Below the pieces are notes generated by a model. The model saw only the letters and a program-made list of their open reading frames with translations. It made no database searches and had not been told where the DNA came from. From Nanohaloarchaea archaeon SW_7_43_1 (GTDB lineage: Archaea > Nanohalarchaeota > Nanosalinia > Nanosalinales > Nanosalinaceae), in the NCBI GenBank assembly GCA_003009795.1, contig PXPE01000001.1, forward strand, positions 756,739 through 820,738: a DNA stretch of 64,000 bases, read 5' to 3'. The position numbers and the translations under genes were made by a program. Below, one piece after another: positions 24,001 to 32,250 of the stretch (positions within the stretch are counted from its first letter, which is position 1; each line of letters opens with the position of its first letter).

Positions 24001-26239
24001 TGGACTGGATCCTGGTTCCTATGGAGTGAATATAAGGGTAGAACTGGATAACTCCGATGATTATGTAAACGCGGATTCACGCATAAAGCTGAAAGCATTC
24101 GACTCAAACTTCAGTCGAAAAGAAGTGGAATCAAAGTTCTCAAGACGGAAGTACCATCCAGGAACCAATGTCACATATCAATTCAATGCATCACAAGAAG
24201 CAAATTACACAATCAAGATAGACAGCTTGAGAGGATATAATCGTGAAACAGGACAGAATATTGAGATGAAGCCGAATGTAGAAGAGTCATTCGAAGATAC
24301 AGACGGAGAGATAAACTTAACCATCCCTTCAAACGCTCAAGAAGGAAGATATAGTGGACACGCAGAAATTAGCTCCGGTGGAAAAACACAGTACGAAAAT
24401 TTGAGAATACGAGTGAGTACCTTAGGCGTATCTATCCCACAAAGAAAAGGCCTGAGGTACCAGAGCAAACTGAGAACGGAGTCCGATTCTATATTCGATA
24501 CTGACAAGAACAGTACATGCTCGGATCTACTTGACGATTCAAATCTTACATTTGAAAGCAGTTCTCCAAACAATCCATGTAGAGTTGCAGAGCAAGTGGA
24601 AGTCGACACAGACCAACCCTACAACGTACTATGGCTAAAAAGAGGTTCTGGGTGGGAGAATGCATCCGTTTACATCACACAGAACTCCATTTTCAACCAG
24701 ACAGACGACATAGCCAGCAACCTCAGCAAACATGAAAAGACCTCGGAGTTTGACTCAGGTCTCAGAATGAATATCTCATGGACGAACAAGTACAAGCTAG
24801 TAATCACACCTACTAATGGCTTTAATTCCTTTGAAGGCCCTGTAGTGGTGCAAGATCCAGGGGATTCCCGGTATCAGGTTTCCATGAAAGAAAATAACTA
24901 TGACCTTGAGAAGGATCTTAACGGAGATGGAGATATGCAAGATATCCTGAACACGCTTCTCGTGAAAAACTCAGGAAACTTCGAGCTCAGGTTGAGCCTA
25001 GGCAACAATTTAACAGCCTCAAACAATAGCACTCACGTCCTAGATGAGAAAGAAAAAACAAGCCTTGGTGGAAAAAAGTTTTATTCAGGGATCATTAGGA
25101 ACGGCTCTTACAGCGATTACAAGAGCAACCTGATATTCACTCGACCAGCAGAGTACAGCAATTTGGGAGCAACGGTGGCCGAAGGTCAAAATTACACTTT
25201 CCCCACGATCATAACTTACCCTAACGGAACAGCTGCAGATGGGAAGCAGGTCAACGTCTCCAGAATAATAAGGAGAAGTGACTCAAAAGTATTCGAGTCG
25301 TCAGCGACTGCCCAAACAGATGATAGTGGTATTGCATTTACAGAGACCTCCCTGCCCTCACTTCAGAAAAGAGGAACAGTGAACTTCAGGGTGGTTCCAT
25401 CAACCAAAGTCGACGGCAAGGAGAAGGAACTAGAAAGATTCAGTTCACCTCAGGTGACGGTTAGCAAGTTCAACAAGGAAGAAGAAAACTTCGTCAAACT
25501 TGACATGGGAACTCTAACGAGTTATTCGAATGACACAAAGTCTGAGACGGTAACGAATATAGAGGATTCCGAAGGCATCGAGATAAAAGATTCAGAATAT
25601 AAAAGCAGAGAGTACAGATACGGGAAAGGCACGGAAGATAGAAAGTCTGGATGTTATGGCCTCGATAGGGGTTGGAACGACTGCGAGGATAGTGTATCGT
25701 TGCTGATGTACGGAGAGGATGACGGAGATGAAGAGATGAATGTATCAAACCTGGTAATAGGTGATGAGACATTCGACGATATAGATGAATATGAATTTGG
25801 TGATCGAAATGTAGAGGCGAATCTTTCCGTAGCTGACTTCCAGGCTCCTTATATACGTTTCGGAGGAATTCCATCCAAATTTGCTACATTCAACGAGTCT
25901 AAAAACAGACTCAGCGTCTATGGAAACAGAAATGATCATCCCGAAGACAAGAACGTTGTAATCGCACTTAGATTCACAGAAACCTTCGATAGGACATCAG
26001 CTTTGAATGGAGATTTAATTGTCAATTCAATAACATACAACGGCGAGACATATGATGCTCAAACAGAGTTCAATAAGACCTTAGACAAAAACGGATTAGC
26101 GGTTTTCAAAATCAGCAGATCTGACTTCAAGGGCAATACAAGTTCATGGGAAACCGGTTCAACCATCAGGATAAACGGAGAGGTAGATGGTACATCATAT
26201 CAATCCAACATAGAGATCCAAGAAAGCGGAGGCAACTAA
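21026..26239 (+). CDS. Giant exported surface protein, 1737 aa
   Basis: A GTG start gives a basic N terminus and hydrophobic core (IFLLLMLFIAILGVSANVSA), a Sec signal peptide. The rest is a long beta-rich chain built from Ig-like modules, with recurring endings such as FDVKKF, FKVNLF, FSVDKYD and RVSTLG, many N-x-S/T sites and a few Cys pairs (CRYYC, and the pair within GCYGLDRGWNDC). There is no C-terminal membrane anchor. It is probably an adhesin, S-layer or host-contact fibre. The next gene, overlapping by one base, encodes a membrane-anchored PGF-pre-PGF protein that may hold it on the cell. Confidence 0.85.
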   Translation: MIKWEKVKSRIFLLLMLFIAILGVSANVSAETFLSTPSEVGVSDIAAITVEETEFSSFEAEITIFNDSSQQYTNKTLAEDNVASTTVKFSDIGLSEGDYSVNVQVTNQSEGLKDQDSTEISVTSETSNADMLALTSKDLTGSCPLNSSAEFVVNTGDSATITVNGNEHEFETNYVAGGGSSATIKVDRETESVEEGDTVRVSDQDVRVSDIISFGGGKGTVEFSLRSPGCKLIQVNVTEDNDSNLTQVSKSGKPLTASLVGGNKYIALVDTERAGEYDSVFWDDDDIFNEENETGRPEKRFLEPGDSLTKFEVGGQQANLRFLISGDNLVLAVPPTSEEVPLRDGENLDYAFIVHSEYDSGLGLNLNVEPIQGRNIEAKSTNLRTDNEKDLTPSDSTTNEYGLTGIGTIQSAGIGRHKVNIGNMSSQYYEVRNFDINYDVMDASTGNSKRTFQPGDKVRIKAIAAEDGNQIDFNTINIRVIDPSGDTYNEELTSSTSTEFELPEDIAGGKSTVTIEVKDTNGNVQKASTSFDVKKFRTHTITLRNEEGRPVTSETLAPNSTGYLFVGAVKIGTFGEVKDILGAEFYDIDNPNTSTDECKSNVGDIRGTIDGQDAVEVVNKTNINNSQLFANAVIDLPKKMDNQCILKYNISSEVSGFFSGSVTAERVGTNETQKGRVTFGVSEYKMEGEPRSANSNERKSEFGKNERIGMRPEIREIGTNDQFPNSNITDASITGLEGRETNPVSNVAFNKSGNNLVSFESPNASGTYEAKILVEINTSEGDKKAVTGHGFFKVNLFGIETKLSSSGKRWEVTPNQNLKIDTDVKKPTGGDKQGVELNVTELRNFQKGTSYLQDINFDPNTTNENGSAQLTIQSPSEGWNEGNYKIGIKGIDPEGDKDTGDLYFSVDKYDARATKILDGEKCRYYCKPTLGDNLQFDVNVSNTSSGAPLSSSISLDGSSIKFYGNRRTYSSENIDLEKHAQLDNGKLNLSTSGLDPGSYGVNIRVELDNSDDYVNADSRIKLKAFDSNFSRKEVESKFSRRKYHPGTNVTYQFNASQEANYTIKIDSLRGYNRETGQNIEMKPNVEESFEDTDGEINLTIPSNAQEGRYSGHAEISSGGKTQYENLRIRVSTLGVSIPQRKGLRYQSKLRTESDSIFDTDKNSTCSDLLDDSNLTFESSSPNNPCRVAEQVEVDTDQPYNVLWLKRGSGWENASVYITQNSIFNQTDDIASNLSKHEKTSEFDSGLRMNISWTNKYKLVITPTNGFNSFEGPVVVQDPGDSRYQVSMKENNYDLEKDLNGDGDMQDILNTLLVKNSGNFELRLSLGNNLTASNNSTHVLDEKEKTSLGGKKFYSGIIRNGSYSDYKSNLIFTRPAEYSNLGATVAEGQNYTFPTIITYPNGTAADGKQVNVSRIIRRSDSKVFESSATAQTDDSGIAFTETSLPSLQKRGTVNFRVVPSTKVDGKEKELERFSSPQVTVSKFNKEEENFVKLDMGTLTSYSNDTKSETVTNIEDSEGIEIKDSEYKSREYRYGKGTEDRKSGCYGLDRGWNDCEDSVSLLMYGEDDGDEEMNVSNLVIGDETFDDIDEYEFGDRNVEANLSVADFQAPYIRFGGIPSKFATFNESKNRLSVYGNRNDHPEDKNVVIALRFTETFDRTSALNGDLIVNSITYNGETYDAQTEFNKTLDKNGLAVFKISRSDFKGNTSSWETGSTIRINGEVDGTSYQSNIEIQESGGN

Positions 26240-27936
26240 TGATGAAGAAAACCGTATTTGCCTTAACCCTCCTATCATGTTTGTCTCTAGGTACGGCGCA
26301 GAATGCCGCTATCGAGAACGTAAATCCCAGCTCCCAAAGCGTGACAGTGGGCCAGAGCACCACTGTAAACGTAGCCTACTCGACCAGCAGTGTTAACTCC
26401 TGTACTCTAGGAGTAGTTGATTCATCCCTAGCATCCAACTGGGGATCGGACAGCGACATTACAGTGACCACCACAGGAGGCAGCACATCAACAGCCACAA
26501 GTCCTCAGATCTCAACAGCAGCGCCCGCCACTGAAACAGAAGTAACCGTAGAACTCGAATGCAGTGCAAGCACAGGCCAAGATCCTAGAGACACATCGAC
26601 ATTCAACCTGAAGGCAAGAAATCCTCCTTTCCTAGAAGGAACTTTAGAGTCGACAGAATCGATAGATGTAAACGCCGATCAAACATACGATATAGAGTTC
26701 TCCATATCTAACTCTGGTTCTTCACAGACTGAATCAGCAAAAGCCGTGATAAATACGCCAAACGGTTATTCAACACCTTCCTCCCTTAACCTAAAGGAAG
26801 CAAGCCAAGATGATGGAGTTATAAGAGCTGGTAAGTCAACTGGTGCATCAAGCTTTAAACTAGATCCTTCTGATGACTTCCAGGAAGGCACCTTAGAGAT
26901 AGAACTCACCAGTGCCGAGATAGGTACTACAGATACGATTCAAGTGGAGCTAAACAATCCTAATAATGACAACGAAGACGATAATGACGGTAACAATGAT
27001 GATAACGAAGGAAATAGTGATCCGGGGGGAGGCTCTAGAGGTGAATTTGTAGCACAGCCTTCTAAAACCCAGAAGATGATTGAAACCGCAAACATACAGA
27101 ACGGTAGAGCTGAAGCGACTATATCCACAAGTTCAGGCAGAGAAGTAGAAGTCAAGATACCTGAACAGGCAGAGACCAAAGTCCAGAAAATAGGATTGAC
27201 GTCCGGTAAGTCCTCTAATATAACCGTGAAGGTAAGAAAAATCGCGGCAGACGAGGTTCAAGGTATCAGCAGAGAACCAGATGGTAAGATCTATGAGTAT
27301 CAGGAGATAAACGTTTCCGGAGCATCCGACGAAGATATCTCAAACGCATCAATCACTTACAAAGTGGAGAAATCATTTTTCCAACAGAATAACCTTTCTC
27401 CATCTGATATGAGATTAGAGAGATATGAAGATGGATGGCAGAAATACTCTGTTGAAGAGATCAGTGAAACATCAGTAGCTCGCATATTCAAATCCGAGGT
27501 ACCAGGATTCTCCTACTACGCTATATCCTTCGAACAGAGCCAATCCCAGGATCAAAAACAGGATAATCAAGACCAACAACAAACACAGCAGGAAAATAAA
27601 GAGAACCAAGAAGATAGCTCCTATCAAATTCAAGATTATCTAGCTGTAGGTATACTACTGATCGGCATCCTATCCTTGTTGGGACTAGCGTTCCTCCAAA
27701 GGAAGAAAATAAGTTCGATGTTGCATCTGGGCAATGAGAGTAAACTGGAGGTTAAGATAGAGGAACTGAAGGAAGAGATCAAGGCTAAGAATCTATCTCA
27801 AGAGGAAAAGGAGATTGTACTGAGGAACATGGAACGGGCAGAGAACCTTGTTGAAGAAGGAAGAACAGATGATGCAAAAGAAGTTATCGAAAACCTAGAG
27901 GAAAATTTAGGTTTTTTAGGACCTCATAATAACTGA
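26239..27936 (+). CDS. PGF-pre-PGF domain membrane protein
   Basis: The ATG overlaps the upstream stop (TAATG). A signal peptide (MMKKTVFALTLLSCLSLGTAQ) leads into Ser/Thr-rich beta domains, an Asn/Asp/Gly linker near residues 235-260, then a PGF-pre-PGF domain with KSEVPGFSYYAISFEQ. A Gln-rich linker precedes one transmembrane helix (DYLAVGILLIGILSLLGLAF) and a cytoplasmic coiled coil of about 90 residues. It should display a large domain outside and link to the cell interior. Co-transcription with the 1737-aa gene suggests a shared surface structure. Confidence 0.85.
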   Translation: MMKKTVFALTLLSCLSLGTAQNAAIENVNPSSQSVTVGQSTTVNVAYSTSSVNSCTLGVVDSSLASNWGSDSDITVTTTGGSTSTATSPQISTAAPATETEVTVELECSASTGQDPRDTSTFNLKARNPPFLEGTLESTESIDVNADQTYDIEFSISNSGSSQTESAKAVINTPNGYSTPSSLNLKEASQDDGVIRAGKSTGASSFKLDPSDDFQEGTLEIELTSAEIGTTDTIQVELNNPNNDNEDDNDGNNDDNEGNSDPGGGSRGEFVAQPSKTQKMIETANIQNGRAEATISTSSGREVEVKIPEQAETKVQKIGLTSGKSSNITVKVRKIAADEVQGISREPDGKIYEYQEINVSGASDEDISNASITYKVEKSFFQQNNLSPSDMRLERYEDGWQKYSVEEISETSVARIFKSEVPGFSYYAISFEQSQSQDQKQDNQDQQQTQQENKENQEDSSYQIQDYLAVGILLIGILSLLGLAFLQRKKISSMLHLGNESKLEVKIEELKEEIKAKNLSQEEKEIVLRNMERAENLVEEGRTDDAKEVIENLEENLGFLGPHNN

Positions 27937-28182
27937 AATATTACCATACTCATCAGTTATTTCCTTTCCACGTTTCCTGAGAAAATGTAATCTGGTTATC
28001 TCTCTAGCAATCTGTAAAAAATTTCTAGAAAAAGCAGTCCAATACAAAGGGAGATAAGTTAACTATCCAGCCTTTGGTTAAATTCTTAACCATATGATCA
28101 AGAGGTTGACCAGTAATGAAAGAAGAATACTAGATAGATAAGTTAACCTCTACTTCTTATTCAAACGAGATCATGGTTTCTA
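27937..28182. repeat. Spacer with 12-bp direct repeat and palindrome
   Basis: AGATAAGTTAAC occurs at 28052-28063 and again at 28136-28147. Between them is the palindrome GGTTAA-N4-TTAACC (28076-28091). No gene is seen. The segment lies between two convergent genes, so it is not an ordinary promoter. It could hold a bidirectional terminator, a small RNA or a protein-binding site. Confidence 0.4.
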
Positions 28183-28923
28183 TTATCTGGATTTCGGGGT
28201 CATCTCGTTAACTACAGCGGTCATGTAATTGTCTGGATTGAATATTCTGATGGCTGAAGCGCCGAGCATTTCGGAGATATGTTCAGCTGGGAAGATGACA
28301 ATGACCATCTTATTTTCTGAGTTTCGATAGTAGCCGACTTCTGCATCTTGTAGAAACTGTAGATTTGAAAGTACCGGAAAGTTTCTCTTTGTTGCGTCAA
28401 ACCTGTTTTCAACCTTGTATACATCGCAGGTAAAGTCAATTGTGTTTTTACCTCTTCCAACTAACTGGAAGTTTTCACAAAAGTAGCTGTCTGTTTTAAG
28501 AGGTACGAAGCACTTTGCTATCATCCTAGCTATTTCAGTTTCAGGTTCTTCAATTTCCCTTAATTCTTCCAGAGAATAACTGTCGAAAAGAGGTTCTACG
28601 AATTCATAAAATTTCTTTCCTTTCGGAGTAAGCAAATAATTTTTACTGTCTAGGGAATTACAGTATACAATATCTTCATCTTCCAAGTGATCAAGATAGC
28701 CTTGAATAGTCCCCACAGTGGTTTCAGTGTTTCTTTCTAGATATTCAATACTCCTTGGCTCGTTGATCTTCTTTCCTAATACATACATAACCTCAGCAAT
28801 CTTCAGAAACCTGTTCTGAGGATTTCGACCTAGAGGAGAACCTCTAAGAGCTTCATAATTCTCATAATAATCGCTTTCTGAACTATTTTCCAGGCTCTTT
28901 TTCCTAGATGTACCAGTTAGCAT
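28183..28923 (-). CDS. Winged-helix transcriptional regulator with C-terminal effector domain
   Basis: Residues about 35-110 form a winged helix (FLKIAEVMYVLGKKINEPRS, TTVGTIQGYLDHLEDEDIVY, YLLTPKGKKFYEF). The C-terminal half resembles a ligand or dimerisation domain with Cys138 and Cys148. The protein is 246 aa. An inverted repeat TGTTAC-N9-GTAACA lies within 28 bp of the start beside a TATA-like tttaaat, suggesting autoregulation. No target besides itself is evident. Confidence 0.75.
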   Translation of the reverse strand: MLTGTSRKKSLENSSESDYYENYEALRGSPLGRNPQNRFLKIAEVMYVLGKKINEPRSIEYLERNTETTVGTIQGYLDHLEDEDIVYCNSLDSKNYLLTPKGKKFYEFVEPLFDSYSLEELREIEEPETEIARMIAKCFVPLKTDSYFCENFQLVGRGKNTIDFTCDVYKVENRFDATKRNFPVLSNLQFLQDAEVGYYRNSENKMVIVIFPAEHISEMLGASAIRIFNPDNYMTAVVNEMTPKSR

Positions 28924-28927
28924 ATGT

Positions 28928-28948
28928 TGTTACATATAGAAAGTAACA
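28928..28948 (-). promoter_or_regulatory. Inverted-repeat operator before the winged-helix gene
   Basis: TGTTAC (28928-28933) and GTAACA (28943-28948) form a perfect 6-bp inverted repeat with a 9-bp spacer, sitting just upstream of the start codon and downstream of a TATA-like tttaaat (28949-28955). A protein bound here would block transcription start. The likeliest binder is the winged-helix protein itself. Confidence 0.5.
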
Positions 28949-29048
28949 TTTAAATATTAGTTGGTAGTGTTTTCATTCCAGAGGTTTCTAGAATTTTTGC
29001 TCAGATGTGGCCAGGGTACTTTTGATAGTCAATCAATAGTAATTTTTT

Positions 29049-29159
29049 GTGAGCTTCGATCCTGGCCCAAGCACATTCAAGCAGATAGGAATTATACTTG
29101 GAGCTACGGCTATGCTTTTAATCTTTCTGTACAGAAGTCTTAGAGAAAAATGGGAATGA
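29049..29159 (+). CDS. Tiny membrane protein, 36 aa
   Basis: A GTG frame encodes MSFDPGPSTFKQ followed by a hydrophobic helix IGIILGATAMLLIFLY and a basic/acidic end RSLREKWE. The composition is strongly protein-like and its topology is that of a single-pass microprotein. It lies alone between two genes on the opposite strand. A different frame at 28961-29143 is less convincing. Confidence 0.45.
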   Translation: MSFDPGPSTFKQIGIILGATAMLLIFLYRSLREKWE

Positions 29160-29166
29160 AGAAGTA

Positions 29167-29433
29167 TTAATCCTCTCTGGCTTTCTTCTCTTTTTCGAAC
29201 ATTTCCGGAAGATTCTCAACTATGTGATTGACTGCTTTCTCGTCTTTTGGGACTGTAAACCTTTTTTTGTACTTCGGTTCTTCATCTTGATAGTATCCTG
29301 TGGCGATCTGGAGAAAACTGTTCTCTGATCCATCATCTTGTACTGCCTTGTTTCTTGATACCTCTACAAACTTCTCCCCAGGAAAGTTTCCATAGTCACG
29401 TCTTTGTTTCTCGATTGTCTCGAACTCTACCAT
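29167..29433 (-). CDS. Hypothetical protein, 88 aa
   Basis: I do not recognise this protein with certainty. It has KFVEVSRNKAVQDDGSENSF, then YKKRFTVPKDEKAVNHIVEN, a short beta sheet and helix that recalls PC4/YdbC-type single-strand nucleic-acid binders. It stands alone and is divergent from the DUF502 gene. Confidence 0.55.
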   Translation of the reverse strand: MVEFETIEKQRRDYGNFPGEKFVEVSRNKAVQDDGSENSFLQIATGYYQDEEPKYKKRFTVPKDEKAVNHIVENLPEMFEKEKKARED

Positions 29434-29520
29434 AGTTTATTCTTTGACATCATGATTTTTGTACTGAATGGTTAGGCAGAGATTATTTAATTTTGACTGA
29501 AATTAGATTTATTCAGGTTA

Positions 29521-30315
29521 ATGGCTGAAGATGATTCTCCCAAGGTTGAAAGAGGAAAAGATAGGATGGAGAGAGGGAGGAAGGAGTTAGAGAAACAGTT
29601 AGGTGCTCGAAAGGAACTGGTTGACGGTTATACAGAGTACTATAGAAATAACCGGAACGAAATTGTGGAGGATTTTCTAGGCAACTTTGACAAGACCAAG
29701 AAGCCGGCTATAGCGGGTATAATCGTCCTCACACCGATACTTATCACACTCTTCATAATTGACTGGACTCTAGATAAGATAAACCAGATACCCTATATAG
29801 AGTTCTTGAACCTGACAGATAAGGTAATAATAAACGAATCCATTAAGCTTGTATTCATAATAAGCCTCGGGGCTTTCCTTGCCACCAGTATAGGCAGAAC
29901 CGTCCAGACAAAGAAGGGTTTCAAAGCTGAGAGACTGATGGATCGATTTGTGGATAAAATACCTTTCCTTGGAACGATCTACAGCATCGCCAAGGTTACA
30001 GCTGACACGGTTTTCAATGGGGCAGATGAGTTCAGCGACCCGGTAAAACTGGAGGTACATGGAATGAAGGTTACCGGCTACAGAACAGGGAACACCTTGG
30101 ATGGAAAAGAAATCATCTTCGTACCCACATCCCCCAATGTCACTACAGGATTTGTAGTAGAGATAGATCCGGAGGAAGTAATTGAGACTGAAGATACACC
30201 GAGAGAGGCTTTTACACGGACATTGAGCGCAGGGTTCGGTGAGGCCGGTCCGCAGAAACCGAAAAGAAGTCCTGTGAAAGACGGTAATAAGAAAGGAGAT
30301 GAACGGGATAACTGA
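29521..30315 (+). CDS. DUF502 membrane protein
   Basis: After a charged N-terminal helix come two membrane segments (AIAGIIVLTPILITLFIID and SIKLVFIISLGAFLATSIG), then the DUF502 soluble region with IPFLGTIYSIAKVTADTVF and FVPTSPNVTTGFVVEIDPEEV. The family is widespread in haloarchaea and bacteria and has no settled function. It overlaps the start of the HhH gene by 17 bp. Confidence 0.88.
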   Translation: MAEDDSPKVERGKDRMERGRKELEKQLGARKELVDGYTEYYRNNRNEIVEDFLGNFDKTKKPAIAGIIVLTPILITLFIIDWTLDKINQIPYIEFLNLTDKVIINESIKLVFIISLGAFLATSIGRTVQTKKGFKAERLMDRFVDKIPFLGTIYSIAKVTADTVFNGADEFSDPVKLEVHGMKVTGYRTGNTLDGKEIIFVPTSPNVTTGFVVEIDPEEVIETEDTPREAFTRTLSAGFGEAGPQKPKRSPVKDGNKKGDERDN

Positions 30316-30835
30316 AGAGTTTGTCAGGAAGAACCTCGAGCACTACTCCGAAACCCAGGGAGTTTTACCAGAGAAACTGGATAAGTTCGGGAAAAAGTAT
30401 CGGGAACAGAGATATCTCACTCAAGAACAGCTATACAGTATAGCGTATGAGTCCTCGACCCGGAGCGCACATCATGTTAACGAGAATGCCGGTAAGAGAT
30501 GCAGAGAGGTAACAGAAAATGTGCTGAAAGCTAAGGGAGACTTCTCAAAAATATCACTTATATGCAGTTTGAAAGGATTCAAGGCACCGACCGCATCTTG
30601 TGTCTTGACAGCTCTAAACCCTGACAAACATGCAGTGGTTGATACCCGTGTCTGGGCATCACTGGAAAGAAAAGGTTACTTTGATGAAAGAAAGGAAAGC
30701 TTCGGGCCGGAAGATTATGTCAAAATGATAAAACCGATTAGAAATCTATCAGAGAAAACAGGTTTCTCAACTGCCCAAATCGGATATGCTTTGTTTGCCT
30801 ACGACTACAGGGTTAGAGAAGGAACGCTTCACTAG
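30299..30835 (+). CDS. HhH-superfamily DNA glycosylase-like protein
   Basis: The central region ICSLKGFKAPTASCVLTALN followed by VVDTRVWASL matches the helix-hairpin-helix plus Asp arrangement of base-excision glycosylases, with Asp in VVDTRVW at the catalytic position. No Fe-S cluster cysteines are seen. The protein is 178 aa, short for a full glycosylase. The substrate is unknown. The stop is within CTAG shared with the convergent NDH-2-like gene. Confidence 0.7.
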   Translation: MNGITEEFVRKNLEHYSETQGVLPEKLDKFGKKYREQRYLTQEQLYSIAYESSTRSAHHVNENAGKRCREVTENVLKAKGDFSKISLICSLKGFKAPTASCVLTALNPDKHAVVDTRVWASLERKGYFDERKESFGPEDYVKMIKPIRNLSEKTGFSTAQIGYALFAYDYRVREGTLH

Positions 30836-31884
30836 AACCGGAGTCTTAGTCTCTTCCATTTTAATTTACTCCAGTACTTCCATCGGATAGCTTTCTTCAT
30901 GTGACGTAATAAACTGTTCTTATACGATTTATCGCCATACTCAAGAATAGCCGTATCACCCATCTTCATAAGTAACATTCTTGCGCCTTCCTCAAACTCC
31001 TTCAAAGACTTATTGTCTGCTCTGCCTATATTCTCCGCAATAGTTTCAGCCTGACCGATCGCATTGTACGCCGTGACCTCACAGCCGGCATCGGCACATG
31101 ATCCGAGAGCAAATACATTGCTGTACTCGTGGCTGTTCAACCCGCTGTTGACCTCAATACCGGATCTTCCGCAGTTAAAGTCCCGCTGCACAAGTTCAGA
31201 TGACTGCATTCCTGCAAGCCAGACAACCATTTCTGCCTCAATCCTTTCTCCGTTCTCCAGTACGATTCCATCTTCATTTACTTCTTCAACTGCTTGGCCG
31301 CCTCTGAATGAAATATCTCTCGAGTTTAGGGATTCAAGTACTTTCTCAGATACCTCTTTACTGGAACGCGGCATCGGCCCTGTAGATCGGTCGACTAAAG
31401 TAACTTCTATCCCTCTTTCACGTAGTTCACATGCAACCTCCACCCCGACATATCCGGAACCGACAATTAAAGCAGACTCAGCTTCTTCGGCTTCACGGTC
31501 AACCTTTTTTGCTCCTTCCAAAGTATATACCTCTAACGCATCTGAGATATCAATACCAAAGCTTGCGATATCATATCCAAGAGATACAACAAGATTATCA
31601 TAGCTATGTGCTCCACTTGTTGTCTCAACAACTTCTTCATCAGGGTCAATTCCAACGATTTTCTCCCGGGAAAATTCTACTGATGTATCGGAGAAAAAAT
31701 CATTTAGGTTCATAGAGATATCCTCCGCCTCCATACTGCCACGGGCGATATAGATAAGTGCCGGGGTGAAGAGATGGTAACCGTCTTTGTCTATCAGTTC
31801 TACATCATATCCTCTTTGCGCTAGTTCCAGTGCGGAATGAACGCCACCGAATCCAGCGCCGGCCACAACAACTTTCTCGCTCAT
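30832..31884 (-). CDS. NDH-2-like FAD/NAD(P) oxidoreductase
   Basis: Two dinucleotide-binding motifs are clear: GAGFGGVHSA for FAD at the N terminus and GSGYVGVEVA for NAD(P) near residue 140. The C-terminal FALGSCAD motif contacts FAD. Length and layout fit type II NADH dehydrogenases or sulfide:quinone reductase relatives. The C-terminal tail is basic and Trp-rich (KYWSKLKWKRLRLRF), suited to membrane attachment. Catalytic cysteines of sulfide:quinone reductase are not evident. Confidence 0.85.
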   Translation of the reverse strand: MSEKVVVAGAGFGGVHSALELAQRGYDVELIDKDGYHLFTPALIYIARGSMEAEDISMNLNDFFSDTSVEFSREKIVGIDPDEEVVETTSGAHSYDNLVVSLGYDIASFGIDISDALEVYTLEGAKKVDREAEEAESALIVGSGYVGVEVACELRERGIEVTLVDRSTGPMPRSSKEVSEKVLESLNSRDISFRGGQAVEEVNEDGIVLENGERIEAEMVVWLAGMQSSELVQRDFNCGRSGIEVNSGLNSHEYSNVFALGSCADAGCEVTAYNAIGQAETIAENIGRADNKSLKEFEEGARMLLMKMGDTAILEYGDKSYKNSLLRHMKKAIRWKYWSKLKWKRLRLRF

Positions 31885-31972
31885 AAAGATAGTTACCCGT
31901 AGCGACCTTAAAAAACTGAATTTGCTTTAAAAGAATTCAGTTACCTTCCAAACTTACAGACTACTTATTCTA

Positions 31973-32045
31973 GGCGGGATGGTGTAGCGGACTATCATTG
32001 GTCGTTTGGGACGACCAGACCCCGGTTCAAATCCGGGTCCTGCCA
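31973..32045 (+). tRNA. tRNA-Pro (anticodon TGG)
   Basis: Acceptor GGCGGGA pairs with TCCTGCC, with discriminator A. The anticodon stem is GGTCG/CGACC with loop TTTGGGA. The T-arm is CCCGGTTCAAATCCGGG. No intron is present. The 205-bp spacer that follows holds an 18-codon ATG frame of doubtful value and a short inverted repeat AAAACC-T-GGTTTT. Confidence 0.96.
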
Positions 32046-32250
32046 AGTTAAAGTTCCGGGAAAACCCTCTCCAAACCGTTCTTCAATAATATAGGAGCTT
32101 ACGTATTCCTCAATTATTCATTCCTGACAAAACCTGGTTTTCAGGTATGAAGAATATCGAATATATCTACTACTGCGAAACCTATTATAGGGCCTACCGT
32201 TAAATCGGGTAGAGGCATAGACTTTTCTTAGAACTTTTATTGAATAAAAT

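Noticed and set aside
28052-28147. CRISPR-like repeats
   Set aside because: Only two copies of a 12-bp repeat occur and no cas gene is in the window.
28961-29143. 60-residue plus-strand frame in the spacer before the 88-aa gene
   Set aside because: Composition is Cys/Arg/Phe-mixed without a pattern. The shorter GTG frame at 29049-29159 is more protein-like.
31064-31603. 179-residue plus-strand frame opposite the NDH-2-like gene
   Set aside because: It is antisense to a strongly conserved enzyme, is Ser/Thr/Pro-rich as such shadows are, and lacks a recognisable start signal.
32130-32220. 18-codon frame after tRNA-Pro
   Set aside because: It has an ATG and stop but is too short, without promoter or family support.
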